Positions 35,258-45,205 of a stretch of DNA of 64,000 bases are shown here, in pieces (position 1 is the stretch's first letter; each line of letters begins with the position of its first letter). The translations under genes were made by a program, and so were the position numbers. Location of the stretch: contig JAKVBH010000018.1 in NCBI GenBank assembly GCA_022447495.1, positions 1 to 64,000 of the forward strand. The letters run 5' to 3'. The DNA is from Marinovum sp. (GTDB lineage Bacteria > Pseudomonadota > Alphaproteobacteria > Rhodobacterales > Rhodobacteraceae). The notes beneath the pieces were generated by a model. The model ran no database searches. It saw only the letters and a list, made by a program, of their open reading frames with translations, and was not told the DNA's origin.

Positions 35258-36091
35258 CTACCGGCCCCGCTCCCACGCGGTCGAACGCCGCAGTTTTGTA
35301 GCCAAGGCGACGCCTGCGTAAACTGCGAATCCGCATGGGTCTCGCAAGGCAAGCTTAAGTTGGTCGGCCTTGGGGAAGGGCGGTTTATCGTCATTGCCGA
35401 GGAGCTCGGGAAACCGCGCAGCGATCTCTTGGACACCAAGATCTTGGCGACGGCGCACCCGCACAAGCGCATCCCAACCCTCAACCAAGGGCCAGTAATA
35501 ATCAGCCGCAACTTTGTGACGCTCGCTTGTCGCAAACATAAGACGGGCGTAAATGTCGTCCGAGATGATCTCAGGCCAATCGTCCCAGCGCGCGCGACCT
35601 GCGGCATTCACCGCAAATAGCCCGGCCCCTTGGACACCTGTGGTCATAAACGGCACCTGAGCATAGATGCGGGCGTAGGCACGGGTTGTGGCCGTCTTTG
35701 GCGGCGCTAGGTGCAAGGTACCACTGCCATAGGCGGGTGCGTCGATACTGAGCGCGTCAATCAATTGAGCCAAGAGCGGTGGAGAGACAACGACATCTGC
35801 GTCGAGATAGACGCGTACGGGACCCAAGGTGGCGGCGTCGCCTGCATTGAGTGCGCCTGTTTTACCGCCCTCGGTCAAATTGTGGACCTCAAGCGACCAC
35901 CCGCGTTCCTCATGCTCGCCTGCAAGTCTCTGTGCTTGTGCAACAGTGTCATCGCTACAGCCGTTGGCGACCACTAGCACTTGCGCCTCTAACTCGCCTT
36001 TGGAAGCCAGCAACGCCTTCAGGCACGGCACAATTGTCTCGGCCTCATTGTGGGCCGGGATAATCACCGAGACTGCGGGCGACTGCGCCAT
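35258..36091 (-). CDS. Glycosyltransferase family 2 (ExoA-like)
   Basis: 277-residue GT-A enzyme. The start MAQSPAVSVIIPAHNEAETIVPCL, NGCSDDTVAQAQ and the metal-binding YLDADVVVSP are classical GT2 signatures. GNDDKPPFPKADQLKLALRDP in the C-terminal part is typical of exopolysaccharide biosynthetic GT2 proteins. No transmembrane segment is obvious. The ribosome site AAGGATAAATA precedes ATG 36091. It is divergent from the GT4 gene at 36208 and separated from the PKS promoter by 224 bp, so it is probably its own transcript within the same glycan region. Confidence 0.85.
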   Translation of the reverse strand: MAQSPAVSVIIPAHNEAETIVPCLKALLASKGELEAQVLVVANGCSDDTVAQAQRLAGEHEERGWSLEVHNLTEGGKTGALNAGDAATLGPVRVYLDADVVVSPPLLAQLIDALSIDAPAYGSGTLHLAPPKTATTRAYARIYAQVPFMTTGVQGAGLFAVNAAGRARWDDWPEIISDDIYARLMFATSERHKVAADYYWPLVEGWDALVRVRRRQDLGVQEIAARFPELLGNDDKPPFPKADQLKLALRDPCGFAVYAGVALATKLRRSTAWERGR

Positions 36092-36207
36092 TATTTATCC
36101 TTAATTCTATGCGATACCAAATTCGTAGCATGCGTGCCCAAGGTATTTACATGAAATTGTGGCCGAAGGATGATCGACGTGCCAATGGTTTGTAATTGAT
36201 CCTATGA

Positions 36208-37470
36208 ATGGCTCCCGTGTCCCAATTCGTGTCTCACTCTGTGTCCCAACCTGTATCCAAATCAGAGCCTTTGAAGATAGGCTATCTTGTGCCTCAGTTT
36301 CCGGGGCAGACGCATATCTTTTTTTGGCGTGAGATTGCAGAGATGGAGGCGCGCGGCACGATGCCCGTGCTCTTCTCAACGCGTCCGCCACCGCCTGGCC
36401 TCATCAGCCATGCATGGACCGAAGAGGCCATGGCTCGGACGACCTACCTAGGCAAACTTGCACCTTTGGATGTCTTGGCCACGCTGCCCCGCCTACCTTG
36501 GGGTGAGATTGCCGTCGAAGCGCGCCGTGACGGCAAGGCCGTGATCAAAGACACGCTGATTTGTGCGGGGGCAGCACTGGCACTCAAGCGGGCCTGCAAA
36601 GCGCAAGGCATTGACCACGTGCATGTCCATTCCTGCGCGCGTGGCGCCATGATCGCAGCATTTGCCAAAGCGTTGGGTGGGCCGACCTACTCGATCACGC
36701 TGCATGGACCGCTCTCGGACTACGGTCTTGCGCAACCGTTCAAGTGGCGTAACGCGGCCTTTGCCACGGTGATCACCCGCAAACTCATCGCAGAGATGGA
36801 AGCGGCACAGCCAAACGATCTGCCATCTCGAATGATCCTACGGCCCATGGGGGTGAACACCGATGTGTTCAAACGCGTGGCCCCTTATGCCCCTGTTGCA
36901 AAAGAAGAAATTCTCAGGATTTTTGCTTGTGGGCGGCTCAATATCGTTAAAGGTCACCAGGACCTCATTTCTGCAGTGAAAAGGCTACTGAACCGGGGCC
37001 GCAAGGTCTCGTTAGAGATCGCAGGCCAAGATGATGATGGCGGTTCAGGCTATCGCCTTGAATTGGACGCTTTGATCGCACGTGAAGGCCTTGGAGATCA
37101 TGTGACCCTGCTTGGGGCCATTGATGCCGACCTGGTACGTGTGAAGCTTTTAGAAGCGCATATCTTCGCGCTTGCATCATGGCATGAGCCGTTGGGTGTG
37201 GCTTACATGGAGGCCATCGCCTGTGGCGTGCCGACAATTGGAACACAGAGCGGCGGTGTGCCAGAGTTGATAACGGATGGCGTCGAAGGTTTGCTCGTTC
37301 CGCCCAAAGACCCAGAAACGTTGGCCCAAGCCATCGCACGAATTGCCGATGATCCAGAGTTAGCACACACCCTGTCGACCACAGGTCGCGAGAGGATGGT
37401 CCGCGAGTTCTCCGCTCATCTGGGAGCTGAAACGATCATCAAAGAGACGTTAAAAACGCTTGCAGGCTAA
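36208..37470 (+). CDS. Glycosyltransferase family 4 (colanic-acid type)
   Basis: 420-residue GT-B glycosyltransferase, related to the protein at 15857. The N-terminal domain has IGYLVPQFPGQTHIFFWREIAEM and VHVHSCARGAMIAAFAKALG. The C-terminal domain has GRLNIVKGHQDLISAVKRL, the donor-site ASWHEPLGVAYMEAIACGVPTIGT and a GGVPELITDGVEGLLVPP loop. The first about 20 residues (SQFVSHSVSQPVSKSE) are a low-complexity repeat, so translation may start a little later. The stop overlaps the end of the convergent small lipoprotein gene by 4 bp. Confidence 0.86.
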   Translation: MAPVSQFVSHSVSQPVSKSEPLKIGYLVPQFPGQTHIFFWREIAEMEARGTMPVLFSTRPPPPGLISHAWTEEAMARTTYLGKLAPLDVLATLPRLPWGEIAVEARRDGKAVIKDTLICAGAALALKRACKAQGIDHVHVHSCARGAMIAAFAKALGGPTYSITLHGPLSDYGLAQPFKWRNAAFATVITRKLIAEMEAAQPNDLPSRMILRPMGVNTDVFKRVAPYAPVAKEEILRIFACGRLNIVKGHQDLISAVKRLLNRGRKVSLEIAGQDDDGGSGYRLELDALIAREGLGDHVTLLGAIDADLVRVKLLEAHIFALASWHEPLGVAYMEAIACGVPTIGTQSGGVPELITDGVEGLLVPPKDPETLAQAIARIADDPELAHTLSTTGRERMVREFSAHLGAETIIKETLKTLAG

Positions 37471-37640
37471 TTGCCGACGGTGATGGTGACAGGGCCCTTT
37501 TTGACCTTCACGCTGGCGTTCGGGATGATCCCATTGGGACCAATAGAGATTCCAAGGTTCGTTGTCGGTCGGATCGGTGCGCCATCGGCGCCACAGGCCG
37601 CAAGAGCGGTCAGAGCCATGAAAAGAAGCGCAGGTCTCAT
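37467..37640 (-). CDS. Small predicted lipoprotein
   Basis: 57-residue protein with a lipoprotein signal: [16 protein letters not shown], where LAAC is the lipobox and the cysteine would be lipidated. The mature part is only about 42 residues ([14 protein letters not shown], then [14 protein letters not shown]), so it is probably a small anchored peptide. Its ATG overlaps the argH stop (ATGA), so it is translationally coupled to argH, and I start at 37640 rather than the ATG at 37658 for that reason. Such tiny lipoproteins behind argH occur in related bacteria; the function is unknown. Confidence 0.7.
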   Translation of the reverse strand: MRPALLFMALTALAACGADGAPIRPTTNLGISIGPNGIIPNASVKVKKGPVTITVGN

Positions 37641-39028
37641 CCCAGTATCTTCCTCCATCGTGCCATCTGTGCACGTACTTGGCTGGGCGCAGTGCCTCCG
37701 TAGGACGTACGCGAGGCGACCGAGTTGTGCACACCCAACACATCATAGACCAATGCAGTGATCCCGTCATGCACTGAAGTCATCTCGTCTAGAGTGAGAT
37801 CGGGAAGGTCCACGCCTTTGGCTTCGGCCAGAGCCACCAAAGATCCGGTGACATGGTGCGCATCCCGAAAAGGCAGCCCGAGCACGCGCACCAACCAATC
37901 GGCAAGATCGGTTGCGGTGGAGAAGCCAGAGCCCGCCGCCACTTCCAGCGCGGCGCGATTGCCCTGCATATCCGAGACCATGCCGGTCATGGCCGCCAGT
38001 GCGAGCATGAGGTTGTCGGCAGCATCAAAGACCTGTTCTTTATCTTCTTGCATGTCCTTGGAATAGGCCAGTGGCAGACCTTTCATCACCATCATGAGGG
38101 CAACATTGGCCCCAAAGATGCGACCGATCTTGGCTCGAATGAGCTCGGCAGCGTCGGGGTTCTTCTTTTGCGGCATGATGGACGAGCCAGTGGAGAATCT
38201 GTCCGAGAGCGTGACAAATCGGAATTGGGCAGAAGACCAAATCACAAGTTCTTCCGCCATACGGCTCAAGTGCATCGCACAAATCGACGCAGCGCCCAAG
38301 AACTCCAACGCGAAATCGCGGGCGGACACGGCATCCAGCGAATTGGCCATGGGGCGGTCAAAACCCAGCGCGTCTGCAGTCATTTGACGATCAATTGGGA
38401 AGGACGTTCCGGCGAGTGCCGCAGCGCCCAAGGGGCTTTCGTTCATTCGCGCGCGCGCATCGGCAAAGCGCGACCGATCGCGGGCAAACATTTCGACATA
38501 GGCCATCATATGGTGACCCCAGGTCACGGGCTGCGCAGTTTGAAGGTGAGTAAAACCAGGCATCACCCAATCGGCACCCGCCTCCGCTTGATCCAAAAGG
38601 GCCCGGATCAAAGCATCAAGGGCGCCATCGAGTGCGTCCAACTGGTCTCGCACCCAAAGGCGGAAGTCCGTAGCCACTTGATCGTTGCGCGATCGACCGG
38701 TGTGCAGCCGACCAGCTGCGTCGCCGATCACCTCTTTGAGACGCGCCTCAACATTCATGTGGATGTCTTCGAGCGCGGTGGAGAACGCAAAATAGCCCGT
38801 TTCAATCTCTGACAAGACCGTGAGCAACCCTTCCCGCATCGCCTCTGCATCGCTAGGTTCGACTATGCCTGTGGCGGCCAGCATTGCCGCATGGGCACGT
38901 GAGCCCGCAATATCCTGGGCCGCCAAGCGTTGGTCGAAGCTAATCGAGGCATTAATCGCCTCCATGATAGCATCCGGTCCCGAGGCAAAGCGGCCGCCCC
39001 ACATCTGATTTGAGGTTGAGTCTGACAT
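37637..39028 (-). CDS. argH: Argininosuccinate lyase
   Basis: 463-residue cytoplasmic enzyme cleaving argininosuccinate to arginine and fumarate, last step of arginine synthesis. Motifs: [24 protein letters not shown] at the N-terminus, [15 protein letters not shown], the [15 protein letters not shown] active-site region and the fumarase-superfamily signature [16 protein letters not shown]. Start ATG 39028 ([12 protein letters not shown]) has AGGA upstream; an upstream ATG at 39118 would run through the divergent tlpA gene. The start codons of argH and the divergent thioredoxin gene share the same CATG. Confidence 0.95.
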   Translation of the reverse strand: MSDSTSNQMWGGRFASGPDAIMEAINASISFDQRLAAQDIAGSRAHAAMLAATGIVEPSDAEAMREGLLTVLSEIETGYFAFSTALEDIHMNVEARLKEVIGDAAGRLHTGRSRNDQVATDFRLWVRDQLDALDGALDALIRALLDQAEAGADWVMPGFTHLQTAQPVTWGHHMMAYVEMFARDRSRFADARARMNESPLGAAALAGTSFPIDRQMTADALGFDRPMANSLDAVSARDFALEFLGAASICAMHLSRMAEELVIWSSAQFRFVTLSDRFSTGSSIMPQKKNPDAAELIRAKIGRIFGANVALMMVMKGLPLAYSKDMQEDKEQVFDAADNLMLALAAMTGMVSDMQGNRAALEVAAGSGFSTATDLADWLVRVLGLPFRDAHHVTGSLVALAEAKGVDLPDLTLDEMTSVHDGITALVYDVLGVHNSVASRTSYGGTAPSQVRAQMARWRKILG

Positions 39029-39617
39029 GAGTTTCCTGCGGTCTTTCAGCGCTGCGCTGTTGGTGTCTGCCCCGCTGTATCTTGGTGCGGGCGCAATCGC
39101 AAATGCCTCTGATGTCACGCCCGTGCTCGCCGCTGCCGAAGCCGAGCTTGAAGGCTCGATGAAAAAACTGCTTTTTCACGATAAACCTAAGGCGCATGCC
39201 TTTGTTCGGTTCACCGATTTCGACGGAAATCCACTTTCGATGGCGGACTACCAAGGCAAATGGGTTATTCTGAATTTCTGGGCCACATGGTGCGCGCCGT
39301 GCCGTGAGGAAATGCCGTTGCTTGATGCACTGCAGGCGGAGTTTGGCGGCGATACTTTTGAGGTGGTGACGCTGGCCACGGGGCGCAACAACCCGGCGGG
39401 CATGATCCGGTTCTTTGACAAGGCCGGGGTCACAAACTTGCCAATGCATCGCGACCCCAAACAGAAAGTGGCGCAAAGCATGGGCGTCATGGGTCTTCCG
39501 ACCACGTTGGTGCTCGACCCTCAAGGGCAAGAAGTCGCCCGAATGCAGGGTGAGGCGGATTGGGCGTCTGATTCGGCCAAAGCGATGGTGCGGGCGTTGC
39601 TGGGTGCTAAGAGCTAG
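39027..39617 (+). CDS. TlpA-family thioredoxin-like protein
   Basis: 196-residue exported thiol-disulfide protein. It starts with a hydrophobic signal segment ([23 protein letters not shown], shown in part), so it acts in the periplasm. The redox motif WCAPC lies in [20 protein letters not shown] and the cis-Pro region in [12 protein letters not shown]. TlpA-like proteins reduce disulfides for cytochrome c or copper-site maturation; the precise partner is not indicated. Its ATG overlaps the argH ATG on the opposite strand (CATG), and a GAGG motif inside argH's leader provides the ribosome site. Confidence 0.88.
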   Translation: MSFLRSFSAALLVSAPLYLGAGAIANASDVTPVLAAAEAELEGSMKKLLFHDKPKAHAFVRFTDFDGNPLSMADYQGKWVILNFWATWCAPCREEMPLLDALQAEFGGDTFEVVTLATGRNNPAGMIRFFDKAGVTNLPMHRDPKQKVAQSMGVMGLPTTLVLDPQGQEVARMQGEADWASDSAKAMVRALLGAKS

Positions 39618-39627
39618 GGCTCTAAAA

Positions 39628-42600
39628 TCAGAGCATGTTGGTGGGGATGGCCCCATCGTCAAATTGCAGCGTCTCAACGGCCACGATGATGGTGCGGACA
39701 CCGTCTCTGATCGCAATGGTCTGATCACCGTCCCATTCGAAGAGATAATCGCCAAAGAACCCAGGCATAACGGCGGTATCCTCCCCTGGGCCACCGTGTA
39801 AACGGTCGGATTGACCTAGGCCGATGAGTGTGTCGTTCCCGGGTCCGCCCACCAGGATGTCCTCCTCTGTGGTCCCGCGCAACGTGTCATCGCCCTCTTC
39901 ACCTCGGGCCATCACGCCATGCACAAAGGCGTCGGCGCGACGCGATTCCCACCAACCTTGTTGGTCCGCATTGAAGCCAAGGAGGGCGTCCCAACGGGCG
40001 GTTTCATCATCGATATGGCGCAGAGCGCCCCAACTTCCGTATTGGCTGGGGGGCGCGATATCGACGAACGCGTTGTAGAGCGCGCCCCCTGTGTCGCGCC
40101 ACGCGGTCAGCAGCTCGCGATAAATCTGGGCCATTTCGGGTGAGTAATTGAAGTCCTGCATGAATTGCACAAGTTTTTCGTTGGAGGACCATTCGCCATG
40201 GGGCGCCACGTGGGTGCCGCCTTCGTACATGACCATCTCCATGCCGTAGCTGGCCGCGGTTTTGGCGTGATAGGGCCAGAGTGTTTCGACCAGTTCCGGA
40301 AGAGAAGTCTCACGCAAAAGCGCAGCGGTCGCCGGATAGGCCGCACTCAGGTCGCGCTCTTCGACAAACTCACGCAGTGCAACGCGTTGCAAACCTTGCG
40401 CCTCGCCTTCGGCACGGATGTCGGCTTCGGCGGCATCAATCCACTTGATGAGTTGGGGCGCGTATTCATCGCCGCCCAGCTCGAACCCAAAGTAACCCGT
40501 CACCGCGTATGCTTTGAACCGGTCCCCTGGTTTGGTGTTGCCTTCTGCGACCCAAAGCGGAGCTTCGAGAAGCGGCTCTTCAAGGCCCAACCAGCCGGAA
40601 TGCACACCAATCGTGGGCACAACGCGGTTTTCGTCTCCCGCGTACACCTCGTTCCAGATGTCCGCCATTTGCGCGGCGCGCAGACCAGCCCATTGCATCC
40701 AAGCATCATCCTTGGCTTTGCGGCCCCAGCGTTCCTTAGCCATGTCGCGGGCGTGCACGGCCTGTTGAAAGATGAAGTTCCATACTTCATTTGAATACTC
40801 GACATACACTTTAAGCCGCGGATCAAGCCCATCGCGCATGGCGGTGGCATAGCGGCGCATAAAGTCGTCATCGGCCAGATGCGGCATGTTCACCCAAGGG
40901 TCCGCGCCGATGAGATTGGAGAGCCGAATGAGATGCTCCACGGGGACGCCGGAGCCTACGAACGTGTAATGCTCTGGCCGCGCGCGGTCCGCCCAAGTGG
41001 CTTTCTCGGATCCATTGGTGAAGGTCCAATCCATAAATCGCAGTGCACGGAGATCTTTGATCTTTTCAATGAAATCTGGGTTATAGATCACCCCTGCCTC
41101 ATGCAGTTCGATATGATCTTCGTGTACAATCTCGATGTTGCGAATGGGGTCTTGGGGATCGACGGACCGGATCGCGACAGCAACGAGCCCCTCGCCGGAG
41201 GGACGGTAGGAAAACCAGATCTCTTTGTCGGTGCCTTCCGTCCGTTCAGGTCGGGCAATGCCGCCAATCGACAGGTCGCCCTGTCCCTCCCATTTTACAC
41301 GATAGCGACCTGTGATGGAGGTTTGATCTTCGTGCTGATCGGTGAGGACGAAGCTCTCGATCTGTGTCGCGCGGGTTGGAATGGAAACGGGCCAACCATT
41401 CTCGTCGAGATGACCCTCCGCCGCGAGGTCCTTGGCGCTGATCGCGCCCCATTCGCTGGCGGTATGCCCAACCCAAGGACGCGCGGTCTTCATAATGTCG
41501 ATGAACGGATGCTGTGTGGACCAATCGGCGACACCATTAAGGCCCATGGCCAAGCTTGGATTGGTCAGACCTACTGCATTAGACGCGGTCTCAGCTGGCA
41601 ATGGAGCGGGCGCGGCAATTGGGATGATGGCTTCCGCCATGACCTCCGCTTTTGGTTGCTTGATGACTTTGGCTTCGACCGCGGCAGCTTGCGTCGCAGC
41701 CGACTGAGCCGCTGGTACAGGTGCCGTTGATTGTGCGAAGTCCAAATCAGCTTGGACTGCAGCCCATATGTAGTCGCGTACCGCTGCGTAATTGTCGAGC
41801 ACCGTGTCATGCACACCGTCAAAGCGGCTGAAGTTCGCAGGCGGCGGTGTTTCGTAGACCACCGAATAAGTGACCATCGCCGCCAGGAAATAGGTTGTCG
41901 CCGTGCCATGCGGCGCATCGTCTAGGTAGAGGTCCGTTGGACGTAACTCGTTCAGAGGACCATCCGTTATGAGCCCAGAGATCACCGAGCCCGCCGGAAT
42001 GAAACCAACATCCAAACCGGGAACCGCACTTTGGACAGCGGCGTGGTATTCCTCAAACCACAGGTGATAATCGCCAAGCGCATAGGCGTTGTACTGACGA
42101 AATTTCCGCCGCGTCGGCGGGAACTGACCTAATTCGGCCCACCCCTCATATATGAAGGCCCGCGGGGTTTTGCCTTGGGCTTCGACCCAAGAGAAGACGT
42201 CAACGGTCGCACTCAATGGAGATTGGCCGGTTGTGTTGCCGCCCTCGTAGGGCGCGTCGGGGCTTTGGTATTGAATGAAATTCGCGGGATTCAGTATCAC
42301 CGTATCGATAGAAGAATTGGCAAAGCTGGCGCGCTCTGGGCTCCAGCCACCACGTACTTCTACGAAGGACCAATTGGGTTGCGGCGGCAACGTATTGGCA
42401 AAGTCGCGTACAAAGCCCCACTGACCATCCAATCGCAGCTCGCGACCATCCGCTTGGGCCAACCGACCGAGCCAATGGGGAACCGTGGTGTCGTCGCTGT
42501 TGCTGAGATGATGAAAGAGCGAGTTGCCCCAAACATACGCCGTCACAGATTGCGGACCCGATTGCGCGGAGGCCGTTGTGGCAAAACCGATAGCCAAAAG

Positions 42601-42630
42601 GGCCAAAAGCCCTTGTCGAAGACACTTCAT
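39628..42630 (-). CDS. Large secreted glycosidase-like protein with RTX-type C-terminal repeats
   Basis: 1000 residues. The signal peptide MKCLRQGLLALLAIGFATTASA is cleaved after ASA. The N-terminal about 280 residues describe a GDSL/SGNH-like fold (VTAYVWGNSLFHHL). An Ala/Pro-rich linker (about residues 300-365) follows. The central-to-C-terminal about 500 residues hold an acidic pair resembling clan GH-A glycosidases: YSNEVWN with Glu615 preceded by Asn, and MVMYEGGTH with Glu803. Near the C-terminus are calcium-binding repeats (GGPGNDTLIG, LHGGPGEDTA). RTX-type repeats usually mark type I secretion and calcium-dependent folding, though here a Sec signal is also present. Start chosen by the signal peptide and GGGGG upstream. 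Polysaccharide modification is a plausible role, by inference. Confidence 0.7.
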   Translation of the reverse strand: MKCLRQGLLALLAIGFATTASAQSGPQSVTAYVWGNSLFHHLSNSDDTTVPHWLGRLAQADGRELRLDGQWGFVRDFANTLPPQPNWSFVEVRGGWSPERASFANSSIDTVILNPANFIQYQSPDAPYEGGNTTGQSPLSATVDVFSWVEAQGKTPRAFIYEGWAELGQFPPTRRKFRQYNAYALGDYHLWFEEYHAAVQSAVPGLDVGFIPAGSVISGLITDGPLNELRPTDLYLDDAPHGTATTYFLAAMVTYSVVYETPPPANFSRFDGVHDTVLDNYAAVRDYIWAAVQADLDFAQSTAPVPAAQSAATQAAAVEAKVIKQPKAEVMAEAIIPIAAPAPLPAETASNAVGLTNPSLAMGLNGVADWSTQHPFIDIMKTARPWVGHTASEWGAISAKDLAAEGHLDENGWPVSIPTRATQIESFVLTDQHEDQTSITGRYRVKWEGQGDLSIGGIARPERTEGTDKEIWFSYRPSGEGLVAVAIRSVDPQDPIRNIEIVHEDHIELHEAGVIYNPDFIEKIKDLRALRFMDWTFTNGSEKATWADRARPEHYTFVGSGVPVEHLIRLSNLIGADPWVNMPHLADDDFMRRYATAMRDGLDPRLKVYVEYSNEVWNFIFQQAVHARDMAKERWGRKAKDDAWMQWAGLRAAQMADIWNEVYAGDENRVVPTIGVHSGWLGLEEPLLEAPLWVAEGNTKPGDRFKAYAVTGYFGFELGGDEYAPQLIKWIDAAEADIRAEGEAQGLQRVALREFVEERDLSAAYPATAALLRETSLPELVETLWPYHAKTAASYGMEMVMYEGGTHVAPHGEWSSNEKLVQFMQDFNYSPEMAQIYRELLTAWRDTGGALYNAFVDIAPPSQYGSWGALRHIDDETARWDALLGFNADQQGWWESRRADAFVHGVMARGEEGDDTLRGTTEEDILVGGPGNDTLIGLGQSDRLHGGPGEDTAVMPGFFGDYLFEWDGDQTIAIRDGVRTIIVAVETLQFDDGAIPTNML

Positions 42631-42849
42631 ACCAACCCCCAATGCGGATCCTCCCCTTATATACGTGGCATGAGTATGGGGCAAAACTTAGGCGATTTAA
42701 GCTATGTCACTGCGGTTTTCACAATTGCATGAGCGTTGAACGATTTCACTATGTATTCACGATAGATTGGCGGGGCGTTTACGCATCTCAACCATAGTAA
42801 TAGTTAAATATTTGACACGACTAAGGGCGCGAGCGAGCGCAAACATTGA

Positions 42850-43482
42850 ATGACCAATCGTTTATTTAGCGTCGATGCGCTATCACTTTCTCTTGTTGCG
42901 CGCGATACTCAAACCCTTGTGGTACATGCCCAAGGCCGCGCTCCGACGACCGGTTGGAACCATGCCGAATTGCGCCCCCTCGTCTATGTTTCGCCACCTG
43001 AAGACGGGATGTTGGAACTTGATTTCTTGGGTGCACCAAGTCGGACCGGTGGCCCCACGTTGCCAATCCCTGCGCCCATGGCTGCGGAGATCACGCTCTC
43101 TGATGTCGATCTCGAAAATTTCTGGGGGTTGGGGTGTCCGTTGACCGGGGTACGATGCCACGCGGCGGCGAACCTCAAGTCCGTGCCTTTGAGCACTGCT
43201 CGTCGTTCTATGCCGCATCAACCAAGCTTCCACGCTCTTGATCGTGCCTCTGAGAATGCCCCCAATTTTAACAAAGATATTCTGCCGCTCTTTCGGGCGC
43301 AGGATTGGAACACCATGCCAACGCAATTCAAACCAACAGATTCTGCCCATGAATTGCTCAGAGCCCAAGGAGTTGAGTTGATGCATGCGATGGAACAAGG
43401 GAAATGGCCCAAGGACGGCCCTTGGCCAGAGGCCGATGTCGCCCTGTTTTCGAAGTGGATTGCAGCAGGAAGCCCCGCCTGA
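42850..43482 (+). CDS. Conserved-looking hypothetical protein
   Basis: 210 residues with no signal peptide or membrane segment. The N-terminal half looks like a beta-rich domain (SLSLVARDTQTLVVHAQG, then LVYVSPPEDGMLELDFLG). The C-terminal half is helical, with FNKDILPLFRAQDWNTM and a final ALFSKWIAAGSPA. I do not recognise the family. It faces the large secreted protein across a 219-bp divergent region and converges on the regulator gene that ends at 43492. Codon use resembles its neighbours, so it is probably real. Confidence 0.55.
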   Translation: MTNRLFSVDALSLSLVARDTQTLVVHAQGRAPTTGWNHAELRPLVYVSPPEDGMLELDFLGAPSRTGGPTLPIPAPMAAEITLSDVDLENFWGLGCPLTGVRCHAAANLKSVPLSTARRSMPHQPSFHALDRASENAPNFNKDILPLFRAQDWNTMPTQFKPTDSAHELLRAQGVELMHAMEQGKWPKDGPWPEADVALFSKWIAAGSPA

Positions 43483-43491
43483 ACCGATCCG

Positions 43492-45105
43492 CTAGGCCTT
43501 GCGAGAGGCCAAAGTCCTCACGCGGCTCAAATCCACTTCTGGAGTGCGGCGCAACAGGGCAACGGGATAATTGGCATCTTCGAGCATGTGAGCGGCGGTG
43601 AAATCCGGCTCCACGACTTGCAACGTCTGCATCGTAGCCAAGGCCTCGTCCCACTCTTCATCCTGAGCATGCAGTACCAATAGATGGCGCAATGCAGGCC
43701 GATAGTGAGGACAGGATGCAGCCGCCGAGCGAAAAAGCTCTTTGGCTTCGCTCAATCGTCCCAAGGCCAGAGCAGCACCCGCCAATTGGCCTTCTGCCCA
43801 GAATGCAAATTGCGAGCGTTGCGTCAAATACCGAGCAAACTGTGCCGCCTTATAGGATGCCTCTGCGTCAGACAGCATCATCCGCGACGCCGACAAAGCC
43901 CACCAGGCCATAGGGTTGCCCGGGTTAATCCGAACCGAGCGGCGCGCCAATTCCAAAGCGCCATCTGCATCCCCCGACACGTAAAGCGAGGAATTTGCCA
44001 AAAGGGCCAGCACCATGGAATTTCCTGGTTCCCGTTCCATCGCCTGCGATGTGAGCGCAAGCGATTCCTCTTTGAGCACGTCAAAATCGCTGCGCAGCCG
44101 TTCAAGTTTTTGCACTTCGCGCACCTGGGCACGCCACGCCAGATATACCCCACGTGGTTGAATGTGATAAGCTTTGCCAAAGAGGTCGTCGGCACTTTGG
44201 ACCATCTCTGGTCGCATCGTGAAAAGCCGCCTCATACCCAAGCGACAGAGCGCATCGGCGTCATCACATTCCGCCGCATTGGGTTGGGAAAGAACGATAT
44301 TTTCCGCGACACTTTCGGCTAATTCACAGGTGAGTTTGAGGATTTCCGGTTGATCCGGAGACATGGCGCCAAAGTTGCGGATCGCCCGAAATCCCGACCA
44401 GACTTGGCGGTTGGTGCTCACATCAAGCAACGCAGATCGCACACCAAACTCACTTGGAGCAGGGTTCGATCCTTCGATATCGACAATCCAGCCGACGTCT
44501 TTGCCGGGGGATTGATCGGATTGCATGACCGGCAGCGAAAACTCTTCGGTCAGCGATCTGATGACCACATCCGCTACTAACCGCTCCGCCCACCATGTTG
44601 AGGACGACTTGTCTGGTGTCGTGCGGATCATGATTGTCTGGGTCACCCGATCGCGCAACGGCATTGCCACAGAGCGCAGAGGCGATACAATCGCCGGGGT
44701 CGTGATATCACCTGCGCGGGCGCTGCGCTCGAACGAAAGCCATGCCTCAAATTCCTCGTCGCGCACATCGAGTCCCTCGAGGAATTCAAACCGGGGATCG
44801 GAGATCAATTCGACTTGGCTAAGATCCAGCCAGACTGACTGTCGGTCCGCATCCAAAATATGATCCCACGCGCCAAGACGTTTGCGCAGTTGAACCAACG
44901 CCTGACGAAGGCTGGCAGACGCCTGGGCCTTGCCGCGATCGCTCCAAAGCTTGGATTGTAACCAGGCACGGGTTCGTTTGCCCGATGCACTCGTGGCCAG
45001 CAGAGCGATGGCGGCACATTCCTTCGTACCCTTCGGTGTCACATCCTGGCCGTCTGGCGCTTCAACCCGAAACGCCCCGGTCATATGAATGCGCACTTGT
45101 GCCAA
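43492..45105 (-). CDS. SARP-like transcriptional regulator with TPR domain
   Basis: 537 residues. The first about 100 form an OmpR/SARP-type winged helix (VRIHMTGAFRVEAPDG, then SKLWSDRGKAQASASLRQALVQLRKRL), the DNA-binding head seen in SARP/BTAD regulators. A middle domain of unknown function follows. From about residue 270 the protein is made of helical repeats fitting TPRs (for example SDADALCRLGMRRLF-like and NSSLYVSGDADGALELARRSV). It lies divergently to the haloperoxidase-subtilase operon with a perfect 17-bp direct repeat between them (45206-45222, 45230-45246), making local control likely. A signal such as a peptide could be sensed by the TPR part; that is speculation. Confidence 0.78.
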   Translation of the reverse strand: MAQVRIHMTGAFRVEAPDGQDVTPKGTKECAAIALLATSASGKRTRAWLQSKLWSDRGKAQASASLRQALVQLRKRLGAWDHILDADRQSVWLDLSQVELISDPRFEFLEGLDVRDEEFEAWLSFERSARAGDITTPAIVSPLRSVAMPLRDRVTQTIMIRTTPDKSSSTWWAERLVADVVIRSLTEEFSLPVMQSDQSPGKDVGWIVDIEGSNPAPSEFGVRSALLDVSTNRQVWSGFRAIRNFGAMSPDQPEILKLTCELAESVAENIVLSQPNAAECDDADALCRLGMRRLFTMRPEMVQSADDLFGKAYHIQPRGVYLAWRAQVREVQKLERLRSDFDVLKEESLALTSQAMEREPGNSMVLALLANSSLYVSGDADGALELARRSVRINPGNPMAWWALSASRMMLSDAEASYKAAQFARYLTQRSQFAFWAEGQLAGAALALGRLSEAKELFRSAAASCPHYRPALRHLLVLHAQDEEWDEALATMQTLQVVEPDFTAAHMLEDANYPVALLRRTPEVDLSRVRTLASRKA

Positions 45106-45205
45106 TTTATTGCTCGCCCCATTAATTAATATGGCTCAAATTATAGCCAAAACTCGTCGCTCGTCAGGTCTTTTCTTAGGTTTTATTTATCACAGGGGCA
45201 TTTCA

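Noticed and set aside
39029-39118. Upstream start of argH
   Set aside because: It would place argH codons inside the signal-peptide region of the divergent gene, and ATG 39028 has the AGGA site and the family N-terminus.
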